Part shown: positions 21,848-31,884 of the stretch, piece by piece | Layout: each line of letters starts with the position of its first letter | Position numbering within the stretch: position 1 is the stretch's first letter | DNA from: Nothophaeocryptopus gaeumannii | Taxonomy: Eukaryota > Ascomycota > Dothideomycetes > Mycosphaerellales > Mycosphaerellaceae | Assembly (NCBI GenBank): GCA_031771865.1 | Contig: JASISA010000009.1 | Span: forward strand, 1,054,001-1,118,000 | DNA: 64,000 nt | Direction: 5' to 3' | Made by a program: the position numbers and the translations under genes | The notes under the pieces: generated by a model | Database searches by the model: none | What the model was told of the DNA's origin: nothing | Seen by the model: only the letters and a program-made list of their open reading frames with translations

Positions 21848-22349
21848 TATAGCAGATAGATCCAGCTATGCTGCAATCAGATGATGCTTTCCAGAAATTA
21901 GGCCTGGACCGAGCCGTCCGTGTGGAAGTCGATATTCGATAGGGCTGTTCCTGGGGTAAAGAGCGTGGTGATCGTAGATTTCGTAGGTATACTGGCGATC
22001 GACCGAGGAGGATAGAAGAGAAGAACATAAAAAGGGTCCTTCGGAAGTAGTTCGTTTCCATCCTGCTTGCCCAAACAGAGTAGTCACAGGCACTTGCACG
22101 GGACATTGCGAGCTGCGTGGTTCCACGTCCGCAGAAGAATCTTTCCTCTTCGGGTTTTGCTCGGGAAGTAGTTTCTTCTGGAGAAACCAGGCACGCGACT
22201 CAGGGATCTGCTGCTTCGTCTTCGGTCGGTCCTTCTTGGTTTATTCCATGTATCCACATATCTCGGTTCACCGAAACAATACCACACGACCGGATATCTC
22301 TTTTCCCACAAAATAGGTGTTTACCGAAGCATATAAAGGTCCCAATCTT
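21848..22349. other. Intergenic between F-box gene and IES6
   Basis: About 500 bases with no supported gene. It contains the probable 5' leader and upstream exon region of the F-box gene and the 3' end of IES6. Confidence 0.5.
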
Positions 22350-22922
22350 TCACTTCAAAACGGTGTTTGCGCCTCGAGCGGCAAGATACTCTTGAATCTG
22401 AGTTGTATTGAGATTTTTGATTACGGCGTATACTTCGGCGTTGTAATAGAAGAGTCCCGACTTCGGATCTTTGTATCTGGCTGGCAATCCTGTGATGTCG
22501 CAGTACTTCTTCTTTGGCTTCAGGCTCGGAGCTGCAGCGATACTGGTGTAGGTGACGCTGGGCGCGAAGGCAGTCGGTATAGGCGTAGGTGCAAGGCCGT
22601 TGCTCTGCTTCGCGTTCTTCTCCAAAACCAGTCTGCCCAAGTCCTGGCTGGCCTTCTCGGGGTTGGGATTCAAGGACGGCGTGTTGGTGCCATTGGTATC
22701 GGTCGCGGGCATCGGTGTACTCGCGCCTGAGTTCTGTTGAGTGTTCATAAGACTCTGCTGAGCGCGCTGGGCTTCGGAGAGGATCTGCTTGAGATTCTTG
22801 TTGCGTCGTTGCGGTGGCTTCCAGTTGGGGTTGCGGAACGGCTTGTGGACTTTGTACATGTCGAGTGTGTCCAGCAGCGCGGCGTGCGTCTCCTCGTTGG
22901 AAGCCGTCGTAATCGGCGCCAT
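22350..22922 (-). CDS. IES6: INO80 chromatin-remodelling complex subunit Ies6
   Basis: Single-exon protein of 190 residues. The N-terminal segment (YKVHKPFRNPNWKPPQRRNK, about residues 23-42) is the conserved Ies6 region. A variable Q/N/P/T-rich linker follows. The C-terminal YL1-type domain is about residues 135-170 (KPKKKYCDITGLPARYKDPK, then SGLFYYNAEVYAVIK). Ies6 binds Arp5 and couples it to the INO80 motor; the complex moves nucleosomes in transcription, replication and repair. Length and domain order fit fungal Ies6. The gene is divergent from YKT6, with about 255 bases between the start codons. Confidence 0.93.
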   Translation of the reverse strand: MAPITTASNEETHAALLDTLDMYKVHKPFRNPNWKPPQRRNKNLKQILSEAQRAQQSLMNTQQNSGASTPMPATDTNGTNTPSLNPNPEKASQDLGRLVLEKNAKQSNGLAPTPIPTAFAPSVTYTSIAAAPSLKPKKKYCDITGLPARYKDPKSGLFYYNAEVYAVIKNLNTTQIQEYLAARGANTVLK

Positions 22923-23177
22923 CGCGTCGTTAGTTTCGGTGAACTGTTCACGCGATATTGTTGTAGGCGCAAAGTTGTTTAGCAGAAGGTTGAAGCTGTG
23001 GGAAGCTCAAGCTGCCACGTGAGACTTGAGATGTCCCGCCGCTGACCGCATCCACAGCCATGAATGGGAACACACGACCAGACATTCAGGCACCACCATT
23101 CCGCTCTCAGGAACCCATATACAACAAGCTCAGCACCTCGAGAAATACTTACGACAACCTCCAACACAACCGTGACC

Positions 23178-24073
23178 ATGAAGATCCTGTACATCGGCGT
23201 GCGCAACCCCCCCAACCACTTCTGCGACTAACTTCCGCACTGACTATATACATTCAGATCCTCAAGAATGAAGACAAGCCTGCTGTCGAGCTCTGCGTTG
23301 AGCGCGAGCTCTCTTCCTTCTCGCGCTTCACCCGCGGCAGCGTCGGCGAGTTCATGAGCGTATTCAGTAAAACCGTAGCAGAGCGAACCAAACCCGGTAT
23401 GCCCCTCCAACTTCCAACATGCCTACGACCAATCGACACCTACTAAGTCTTCATTTCTGTGATACATAGGCGCCCGCCAAGACGTCGAAGAACAATCCTA
23501 CACATTCCACTCGTACGCGCGATCCGAAGGCGTCTGCGGCATCATCATCTCCGACCACGAATACCCCAAACTCGTTGCCCATCAGCTCCTTTCGAAGATA
23601 CTGGACGAGTTCTTGAGCAAGTACCCACGATCAGCATGGACGAACAGCAATAGCGAAGTGCCGTTTCCGGCGTTGAAGGAGTACATCACAAAGTACCAAG
23701 ATCCCGCGGCGGCGGATAGCATTATGAAGGTGAGTAAGAGGAACAATCGCACAACAGCTGCACTATGAGGATACACGGAAAAGCTAGGAACATGAACAGC
23801 AAAGCGAAATCAGTCAAGACCTCGCGCTGGGCTTACAGTAATTGGTTTTGCTGTTATGAGGAGCTCTAGAGGACCTCAGGCTGACATCAACATCCCCAGA
23901 TTCAAAAAGAACTCGACGAGACCAAGATTGTCCTTCACAAGACCATCGAGTCCGTTCTCGAACGAGGAGAGAAGATCGATAGCTTAGTCGCTAAATCCGA
24001 CGGTCTGAGCGCTCAGAGCAAGATGTTCTATACACAGGCGAAGAAGCAGAACAGCTGCTGTACCATTATGTGA
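23178..24073 (+). CDS. YKT6: Synaptobrevin-like R-SNARE Ykt6
   Basis: Four exons: 23178-23198, 23258-23396, 23470-23729 and 23900-24073. The phases agree and give 197 residues. The seven-codon first exon encodes MKILYIG and uses a weak donor, GTGCGC. Other donors are GTATGC and GTGAGT. Residues 1 to about 135 form the longin domain (SFSRFTRGSVGEFMSVFSKT, then RSEGVCGIIISDHEYP). Residues about 138-192 are the R-SNARE helix, with the zero-layer arginine in ESVLERGEKIDSLV. The C-terminus CCTIM carries a CAAX box for prenylation plus a palmitoylatable cysteine; there is no transmembrane helix. Ykt6 acts in ER-Golgi, endosomal, vacuolar and autophagosome fusion. Confidence 0.95.
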
Positions 24074-24391
24074 GGTACAGGTCAACAGATTGTCTGGGAC
24101 TGGTGGGAAAGAGCTTGGGCTGGTTTGCTACAGGGAGCATTTGCATGGCGTCGGAGTTACAGGGAAGGGAGCTTGACCGCAGACTTGAGATTGATGGGTC
24201 AAAGTCATGCTGTGCATTTTGGTGCTATGATATGCTATGGTAGTCATGATCGCGATAAAGAAAGCTCGGAAGAGAACGGGTTCGCAATGTCAGAAGGCGC
24301 GTCGCGGTCGTGCTGAAAATCAAAGCGAAGTGTTCACTTTTCCACACCGATGTCAGGCCGAAAGGCCCGTCTAGGTCTTCGAGATACGCTC

Positions 24392-26236
24392 TCAATGCGG
24401 TCGATGAGCATGATGTCCACTCTTCACGCTCGACCCCTGACTCGATTTTCCAGTCTGCCCAGACCCAGCCATTTCCCAAAATCCGGTCTCCATCTGTGAA
24501 TGCTGTGAGCACCTGGCTTACTCTATACCTTCTCAGGACAGGAGACGACTTACTTTTGTAGCATGAATGAACACTTTCACCAACTCCTCCACCCTGCTCG
24601 GACTCTGCTTCCCGGCATGCTTCTCAATCAACCCACATCCCTTCTTCACCGCATCCGTATAATCTTCCGCCACATAATTGTTGATCCAAGTCATGTACCG
24701 ATTCGGCTTCTCACTCTGTCTCGTTCTCTGCAGATCCTTCAACCTCCGTGCAATCATTCCGTAACCTAGGAGGCAAGGGAGAAGCGCGATTTGTAGAGCG
24801 AGCCAATCCTCGCTTTGACCGATATCAAGGACGTAGCGCGTATATGCTGTGCAAGCTTGAGATTCTTCATACGCGGCCATTTCGCTTTGGGTGAGTCCGA
24901 ACTCGGCACATTCATTGATATGGAGATTGATTTCTGTTCGGATGTGTGAGACGATTGCGGCGGATCCGGCGATATCATCGATGTTCTTGGATTTGTATCC
25001 GGCGAGTGCGTTTGCTCTCATGAAATGGACGAGGTAGAGGTAGTCTTGGATCATGTAATATTTGAAGAGCTCTGGGTCGAGGCTTCCGTCTCCCATTCGT
25101 TCGACGAAATCGTGATGTGTGAATTCGTACCAGGCGGGTTGGACGTCATATCTGTCGAGAAGGTAATCGATGAAGCCTCCTGGTGGGAAGGGGAGGACCT
25201 GCAACGAATGGAAATGGTTGATCGGTCCGGAGCCCTGGCCGATTCTAGTAGCTGTCTTGATACCTGCGTCGACGTAGCGGGAAGCGGCGAGGACAGCTTG
25301 CAGGAGATCGAGGCCTAAGGCGAGATTGCAAGCGAGAGCTGAAGCGAGGGAGCAGCCTGTTCCGTGGGTATTGGATGATTTCTGATAGGGGAATTCGATA
25401 ACATCGCAGGAGTCATTGGCGAAGAGGATGTTGCAGACGAGTTTCTTGTCATCTTCTTCAGAGGCGACTGTGTAGTCTGGTTTGAGGGGAAGATGACCGC
25501 CCTTGAGTAGGACATACTTGGGCCCTAGGGAGCTGATGGAGGCTGCGAGCTGTTTGAGGCCTTCTACGTCGGTGACTTCGACAGAATCTTTGCCGGCTTT
25601 TCTGAGAATAAGGTTGGCTTCTGGGATGTTTGGTGTGAGGACTGTTGTTACGGGCAGTATTTCGGAGACCAGAGTCTTGACTGCCTTTTCGGGTAGGAGC
25701 TGTGCGCCGCTAGTGGAGACCATGACCTTCTACGGTTAGAGAGCTTCATGTTGCAGCAGGACGGAGATGTACTCACAGGATCCACGACAGTAATGTTCAC
25801 CTTATGCTCCCGAATGGCATTGGCGACGACGATAACCGTCTGAGCCGTAGCCAGCATACCTTGACCAGATCAGTACCGCTCGTTCGGCAGGTCAGGCGGC
25901 TTTAGGTCCACGCGAGGCTGAGTGAATAGTGAATACCTGTCTTGAGGACATCGCACCCAATGTCTTCTAGGCAAGCATCTATCTGCTTCTGAACAAAATT
26001 TGACGGCGTCTCGTGAATCGCATAGACCCCTTGAGTGTTTTGTGCCGTCAATGCAGACGTTGCTGTCATCGCATAGCAGCCATGAGCTGCGATGACTTTC
26101 TGGTCAGCCTCAAGGCCCCTGCAAACATGTGCATTAGCTCCCAGAATTGCCATGTCGGCTATGCATATGCCACCTACGCTCCACCAGAGCTGTCTGACCC
26201 TGCGACTACGAGGATCTTTTTGAGACCACCACCCAT
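24392..26236 (-). CDS. THI20: Bifunctional HMP/HMP-phosphate kinase with TenA domain (Thi20 type)
   Basis: Five exons: 26178-26236, 25937-26118, 25777-25859, 24554-25726 and 24392-24493. The phases agree and give 532 residues. The start MGGGLKKILVVAGSDSSGGA fits the family. The kinase half shows GLEADQKVIAAHGCYAMTAT, LLKGGHLP and the HGTGCSLASA anion-hole loop. The C-terminal half is TenA-like (FTHHDFVERMGDGSLDPELF, then YYMIQDYLYLVHF), ending METGFWEMA in the last exon. The enzyme phosphorylates hydroxymethylpyrimidine twice for thiamine synthesis, and TenA degrades or salvages thiamine breakdown products. Thiamine genes are often repressed by thiamine, but I found no convincing TPP riboswitch in the leader or introns. 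Confidence 0.93.
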
Positions 26237-26660
26237 ATTTTGATGACTCTGTGAGTAGTGTTTGCATTGCCCTACGAAGCCATCAAGTCCAGAGATGAAG
26301 GATTCGAAGTTCCGTGCCCCACTTGGTGGGGTTCGAACAACATTTGTACGATCGCACTTTCACCTTCGCCTTCTTTGACGTCTTGAGACGTGTCTCAGAA
26401 GAATCCCTTCAGAGAGACTTTGGCGCATCTCGTTCTTTCCGTCTCGCTCGACAGCAAGTCCACACTAAAAAAACAATTCAGGGTACCTGAACTCAGGAAA
26501 TTGATCACCTCCCACGTCAATAATGTCTTGGAGAAGCTGAAGCCTTCAAAACGAGTGGCCTCTTAAGCCTTTGTATTCAATCTCATAGCAAGTGTGAGCC
26601 GCCTTGCTTCCCTCGATCTGTTTCTGATTAAGAAACCTGCCAACCTTGCGGCGTTTTCAT
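26237..26660. promoter_or_regulatory. THI20 promoter region with two inverted repeats
   Basis: 424 bases between the F-box/LRR-like gene and THI20. Two symmetric sites stand out: CCCCAC TTG GTGGGG (26317-26331), which would form a six-bp hairpin, and TGAGAC GT GTCTCA (26384-26397), a perfect palindromic site. Either could be a binding site for a dimeric regulator of THI20. That role is inference, and neither matches a TPP aptamer. Confidence 0.35.
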
Positions 26661-28337
26661 CTAATCAGAGTCATCCGAATCATCTCCAAACTCCGGCACA
26701 TTAGGATCACGGAGCAATTGATAATCAAAGCGGCCGTCAAGCTTGGCTGCAATGACCTCGCGTATTAGATCTTGACTTTCCAGGGAGATACCAGACTCTG
26801 GATCAGCATTGTCAACAGACAAAAACATGCCCTGGTTGCTCTCTCCCAGCTTGTCAATGAAGTCGAGAATCCCAGCTTCCGTGAACGAAGTAATGCCGCT
26901 GAAATTCATGACCTTCAAGTTACGAAGCTCAGACAGTTTATCAAAGACTTGATCCGAGACCCCGTAGCCGCCAATGTATAGGACCTCTAGACTGGACAAG
27001 TTCGAAGCCAAAAGCCCGATGTGCTGGTCTGTAAAATAGTCCGAGATGCGCCATAGCCTGGATTCGCGAAGCTCCTTCAAAGAGCAGAAGGTGTCGATCA
27101 GAATGTCCAGATCATCTCTCGACGTCGGATCGGGGTCTGCACGTAGCAAGAGGCTCTGCAGGTGCTTTTGCTGGCTGAGAGCTTGGTGGAAGTCGCGGTG
27201 CTCCGATACGACGTACATCGCGCCCTCAATGGCGTTGATCTGAAGCTTTTGCAGGGTGATCTCCGGGTTCAGCACAACGGGCAGGAGGAGGTCCGGAGCG
27301 GAAACGAAGTTGGTGAAACTGATGTCCTTGAGTGCTTGGCAGTTCTTGAGCCATGCGACGGTCTCCAGATAGACATCGTTTTGAGTGGCTTTCAGATCGT
27401 CCGATCGCGCGGAACAGGCCAGTGCAAGAGTTTCGACAGCTGTGCAGCCCTGCAACAGCGCAAGAGCTGGAACGCCATCGTTAGAGAGTGCCAACTTGAG
27501 CGACTGCAGGCTTTTGCCGTGTGTGTTGAGAGCCAGACATGTTTCTGCGCCGATGTTGCAATTGCTGATGTTCTCGAAGTATGTGAGGGTGTTCTCTTGC
27601 ATGCCGCTAATGAAGGCAGCTATCCCAGAGTCGGCATTGTCGTTCAATGAGATGTATATGCTCAAACTGGTCAAGTTCGGACAGTGAGCGTGCAAAAGGT
27701 TTCGGACTTTATCATCAGCCAGAGCCTTTCCATCCCACAATTCGATGGACCTTAGGTTAGCAAGCCGAGGAGCCCAATCGACCAAGGCAGATGTGAAAAT
27801 CTCGTTCATTTTTGGTTCAGAAAGAGCCTCCAGTAAAGGCGCATTCTGAGTGATGACATCTCCAATCGCAGTGACGATCTTCTTGATGTCCAAGCGTTCG
27901 CCACGACGTTTCCCGATGGTCGTTTGGAGTGTGAAGTGAAATCGGGCCAGCTCGCCGGAGAAGAAGTGCTTGGAAATCTTGCCTCTGAACTTATCGTCTT
28001 CCAGCAGTTCCCCAAGGTCTCTCAGGTCCAAGAATCGAAGATGCCGACAGTAGGGGTGTACAGTCTTGCCAAACGCGGATAGCGTAAGAGAACGCCACAG
28101 AATAGACCATCTCTGGACAACAAGCTCTTGTTGTGCGAGTGGGAGACCCTCACCACCGCCTTTGACCGGTGCTTGATGGCTGATTCTGTACAAGGCAGTG
28201 ATGGCGCCAGAGTTGGCCAGTTGCTTGCTGCTGACGACACAGTTGTAGAGTGTTGGAAAGTCGAGCCGGTCAGAGAGCTCAGCGGAGAGAAGGTGGTAGA
28301 GGTCGGCCGGCAGTGCTTGGACGCCAGCGGCGGCCAT
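26661..28337 (-). CDS. F-box/leucine-rich-repeat-like protein
   Basis: Single-exon protein of 558 residues. The N-terminus (LPADLYHLLSAELSDRLDFP, then TLYNCVVSSKQLANSGAITA) has F-box-like spacing. From about residue 200 there are irregular leucine-rich repeats (RLANLRSIELWDGKAL, CPNLTSLSIYISLN, SLEVLYIGGYGVSDQVFDKL, LRNLKVMNFSGI). The C-terminus is acidic (EFGDDSDDSD). Related filamentous-fungal proteins are annotated as F-box or LRR proteins, probably SCF adaptors, with unknown targets. It is not part of the short F-box family at 19-22 kb. It is divergent from RAD9, with 236 bases between starts. Confidence 0.75.
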   Translation of the reverse strand: MAAAGVQALPADLYHLLSAELSDRLDFPTLYNCVVSSKQLANSGAITALYRISHQAPVKGGGEGLPLAQQELVVQRWSILWRSLTLSAFGKTVHPYCRHLRFLDLRDLGELLEDDKFRGKISKHFFSGELARFHFTLQTTIGKRRGERLDIKKIVTAIGDVITQNAPLLEALSEPKMNEIFTSALVDWAPRLANLRSIELWDGKALADDKVRNLLHAHCPNLTSLSIYISLNDNADSGIAAFISGMQENTLTYFENISNCNIGAETCLALNTHGKSLQSLKLALSNDGVPALALLQGCTAVETLALACSARSDDLKATQNDVYLETVAWLKNCQALKDISFTNFVSAPDLLLPVVLNPEITLQKLQINAIEGAMYVVSEHRDFHQALSQQKHLQSLLLRADPDPTSRDDLDILIDTFCSLKELRESRLWRISDYFTDQHIGLLASNLSSLEVLYIGGYGVSDQVFDKLSELRNLKVMNFSGITSFTEAGILDFIDKLGESNQGMFLSVDNADPESGISLESQDLIREVIAAKLDGRFDYQLLRDPNVPEFGDDSDDSD

Positions 28338-28573
28338 CTTGAATTACTTCTGTTGGTCGAAATGCGTCAATATCGATATGACTATCGTACTACTGAAGTG
28401 TCGCAAGACAGAATGATGATGATGATGTTGTGGTGATGTGCAGGGTCGTTTTGACGACATGAACTGGCAGCTCAAGTCGCGACTTCCCAGCTTCGCGCGT
28501 CTGAGGGTCAAACTTTCCTCGCCAAGCTCGCGTCAACGACCATCACGGAGGATGGGAAAGTGAGACGTGCAAC

Positions 28574-30222
28574 ATGGCCGTCTTGAGTTTTGCGCTCACG
28601 CCAGAAGCGACAGGACGCGTCTCCGAGCTGTTGCAATGCCTGGCCAAGTTCGGTGACACGGTCTGCCTCGAGGCGCGAAGCGAGAAGGCGCGTCTTCACA
28701 GCGTGCCGCGAAAGACCGGGAGCAGGCCTGCTGACTGGAGAACAGCTCACGCTCACGGCATTGAACTCCTCGAGGACGGCATATGCTTCCTTTGCCTTGG
28801 ATGCGAATGCCTTCTTCATCGAATATGACTTCGACTCAAACAGCCAGTCCACTGGTGGCGACCGCTTCACATGTCAGCTTCCGAACCGGGTCAGACTTCA
28901 AGGAATGATATGCATATTTTCTCATGGCTGATGATTGCCTCCAGGCTCTGCAATCAGTCTTCAAAGGGCGGACTGGAGATCCTCGTCGACCGGAGACGTC
29001 GATTGAGCGATGCGATGTCAGCATTCAGGACCAGCCAGACAAGACGCAATGTAGGCTGATCATCAAGTTGCTCTCGCATCACGGTAGAATGAACCATACG
29101 ATTCGTGCCTAATTGGTTTGTACTGACTACATGCAGGCATGACAAAGACCTTCCGGCTCACATACGAGTCGGTAGAAGTGATGCACGCCCTCTTCGATAA
29201 GACTTCTGCGACGCAAGGCTGGCGCATCTCTTCGCGCGTCCTCAGAGAATACGTCGAGTACTTTGGACCGAGGACAGAACAGCTTGACCTGGTCGCGCTA
29301 GATGGCAAGGCCGTCTTGACCAGCTTCACTGAGAAGGTTGCAGACGGGAAAGGTAACAACGACTATCTCATCATATGGCAGGACACCACTGAGCTAACAC
29401 TCTACACAGAAGCGCTCAAGCAACCCCTCGAAACTGCCATCTCAATCCATACCGAAGACTTCGAGGACTTCTACATGCAGGAGAACATGCACATCGTGAT
29501 CAGCGTTAAAGACTTTCGTGCTATCGTCACGCATGCTGAGACACTGCGCGGTCCAATCTCTGCCTACTTTTCGCAGCCCACCCGACCTCTGCAATTCAGC
29601 TATCAGAACCATGGTATACATTGCGAGTTCACTCTCATGACTTCTGGTGATCATCGCGCCGCATCCTCCACCCCGAATCCGAAGTTTGTCTCGACTCGTT
29701 CTCAGACCGCTTCGAGGCAGCAGTACGCTGTTCCAGCACAAAGGAACAGCCGAGCGCCATCCGAGATGCCACCACCCTCACGCCCAAGTGCTGGCAAACC
29801 ACTGTCTAGCCAAAGTCAACGACCATCCCTGAGAGAGCAGTTCCGGCCGGGTGCCGTAGCAGTGGAGGACGAGGACCCGGAGAGTCTGTTCATTCCAAAT
29901 GGCGGCGGCGATGATGATCAAACATGGGATCCACCTAATTATGATCGCGGCGGCGAGGACGAGATGCTTGGTTGGGATGCCAGCAACGACACCTTCAGCC
30001 AAAGCACTCGCCCAACTATAAGTGACCTGAATAGGTCTACCGATGCGACCACCAGGGTCCGAGACAATGGCTTGGCCCAGCACAGCCGGAGCCAAGAACA
30101 GAGCCTAGGCCTCGAGCCGACCCAACGACTCTCGCAGGTGAGTACAAGGGCGATGGCGATTGCCACGGCGACATATGTTCGGTACGCTGACCGAAGTGCA
30201 GCTGCATGGAATGTTCGACTGA
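28574..30222 (+). CDS. RAD9: DNA-damage checkpoint clamp protein Rad9
   Basis: Six exons: 28574-28702, 28746-28889, 28945-29083, 29137-29352, 29410-30137 and 30202-30222. The phases agree and give about 458 residues. Residues 1 to about 290 are the PCNA-like fold (LTLTALNSSRTAYASFALDA; MTKTFRLTYESVEVMHALFD; FSQPTRPLQFSYQ). The tail is a disordered S/Q-rich region expected to be phosphorylated. The last mini exon gives LHGMFD, a typical Rad9 ending. It corresponds to fission yeast Rad9, which forms the 9-1-1 ring with Hus1 and Rad1 and recruits TopBP1/Rad4. The first intron is the least certain: donor GTGCCG gives a five-residue insertion relative to the family. The gene converges on the RCC1 gene. 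Confidence 0.9.
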
Positions 30223-30372
30223 AACCGGCTTCATTGCTACAAGCCTGCAGATCGATCTGTTCGTCCGACTGGTGCTGAGGCGCTCTCAAGAATTGCTCTT
30301 TCGTTGTTTTGCTAATGCAACGGCACAGCGAGTGTTTCACAGGATGAGGCTGCAAGCCATCGACCAAACACT

Positions 30373-31479
30373 TCAATCCGCTCGGGTCTTTGCGAGGTAC
30401 TCCATTGTGACAACGAAGCTAGTGGCGCAACCGGCAAAGACCTGTACAGCTGGATGAGACAACGGAATCTCATTCCACCGACCCTTAACATCGCCATTTT
30501 CATCAGTCGGAACACCGCAATTGCCATGTTCGCCCCATCCCCATGCCAGGACCTTGCCATCCTTCGTGAGACCCAAGCAGTGTTCACTCCCAGCCGCGAT
30601 CATTTCAAGCGGGGGCAAGTTGTTGGGAGGGAGCTGACCATGATCGTTCCGACCCCATGCTTGGACCTTTCCGGAATCCAGTAGGACATAGACGCTGCCC
30701 CAAGATGCAGCAACTTGCTTCCAGCCCACAATCAACGACGGCGTGTCTCGTTTCACACCAAATCGATCAGTTCTATCCGGCCCGAGGATGAGGACGTTTC
30801 CTTTCTCAGGAGCACCGAAGAGGCATGTGAAGTCCCTGCCACAGGCAGCGTCAACGACTGGGAAGGGTATGCCTTCTACTTTTCGCGGCCTCCACATGTT
30901 TTCATTCGGCTTGCCAATCTGCCCACCGCGTCCCTTCCCCCAACCATAGACTTCGCCATTGTCTAAAATCATAATAAAATGGCCCATACTTGCGGTGATC
31001 TTTCGAACTGTCAGTCCAGGTGGGAGGAAATCTGGCATCTCTATCGGCGGATTCGCAACAGAGACGCCCGGTCCAATACCCAATTCTCCGGAGTTGCCTG
31101 ACCCAGCAACATATCGAATATTACTTGAGCAACTTGCGACGGTACTGGACCATGTTGCCGCTATCTGCGCGTTGAAACAGTCATACATGGACGGCGGTAT
31201 GATCAGATGGACAAGCTCGCTCGTTTGCTTCCTGTCTGTTCCAACAATAAGCCTGTAGTCTTTGTTCTCGCCCGTAGCGGCCAATCTCTTGTCGTTGAAT
31301 AGGAAGACCGTGTGATTGCCACCTGCAGCTATCTGATCGATGCCCGCAAGTGACACCCTGTCAGTGCCTCTGACTGCCTCTGGGGATGATACGTCATCTA
31401 TATTGCCAATGCCTAGCTGGCCTGATCCATTCGATCCAAATGCCCAAAGATGGTGAGTCTCGTGTCTGTGAGCGTCCAT
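30373..31479 (-). CDS. RCC1-repeat protein, Ats1 (alpha-tubulin suppressor) like
   Basis: The frame is open from 31659 (428 residues), but I favour the internal ATG at 31479 (368 residues): it begins MDAHRHETHHLWAFGSNGSG, matching the family, whose members start directly with the first repeat. RCC1 repeats are visible as AFGSNGSGQLGIGN, AGSGNSGELGIGP, GWGKGRGGQIGK, AWGRNDHGQLPP and AWGWGEHGNCG, building a beta-propeller. Yeast Ats1 works with Kti11 in the diphthamide/Elongator tRNA-modification pathway and was found as an alpha-tubulin suppressor. The function here is inferred from repeat type and size. The gene is convergent with RAD9 (150 bases between stops). Confidence 0.8.
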   Translation of the reverse strand: MDAHRHETHHLWAFGSNGSGQLGIGNIDDVSSPEAVRGTDRVSLAGIDQIAAGGNHTVFLFNDKRLAATGENKDYRLIVGTDRKQTSELVHLIIPPSMYDCFNAQIAATWSSTVASCSSNIRYVAGSGNSGELGIGPGVSVANPPIEMPDFLPPGLTVRKITASMGHFIMILDNGEVYGWGKGRGGQIGKPNENMWRPRKVEGIPFPVVDAACGRDFTCLFGAPEKGNVLILGPDRTDRFGVKRDTPSLIVGWKQVAASWGSVYVLLDSGKVQAWGRNDHGQLPPNNLPPLEMIAAGSEHCLGLTKDGKVLAWGWGEHGNCGVPTDENGDVKGRWNEIPLSHPAVQVFAGCATSFVVTMEYLAKTRAD

Positions 31480-31884
31480 GATGCCGTTCTTGAAGTCGAG
31501 GTCAAGAGTAGATGCGTTCGCAGTGCCAAAGTGACACATTTTGAGGGAGAGTCGGCACAGCAACCTCAAGTTTCCTTGAATAGAGCGTGTAAGAAGGCTA
31601 ACTTCCAAAACAGCAAGCAGGCATGTTTCTCGGGACTCCCTGTTCGCCGCATCGCTCATCGCATGCGATTCAAATCGAAGAGTCAGAAGATTTAATGGGA
31701 GGTCGCTTGTCCAAGTTGGGGCCTAGCGAATTTTCAGGCATCCATGCAGCTCGCACGGGCCCACGCCAAGACCACACCGAATTCGAGGAAGTTTGACTCC
31801 AGATTTGCGTCTCGCTCGAGGTCGCGACGACATCACCCAACGCTCCCTCCTTCACCACCCCGACGACACCCGCCTACCGTCATC

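Noticed and set aside
25861..25936. Possible TPP riboswitch in a THI20 intron (CTGATCTGG resemblance)
   Set aside because: Only one short word matches; the paired CTGAGA element and the aptamer stems are missing.
26325..26345. tRNA-like B box (GTTCGAACCC on the minus strand)
   Set aside because: The T-stem does not pair, no A box lies at the right distance, and no acceptor stem can be drawn.
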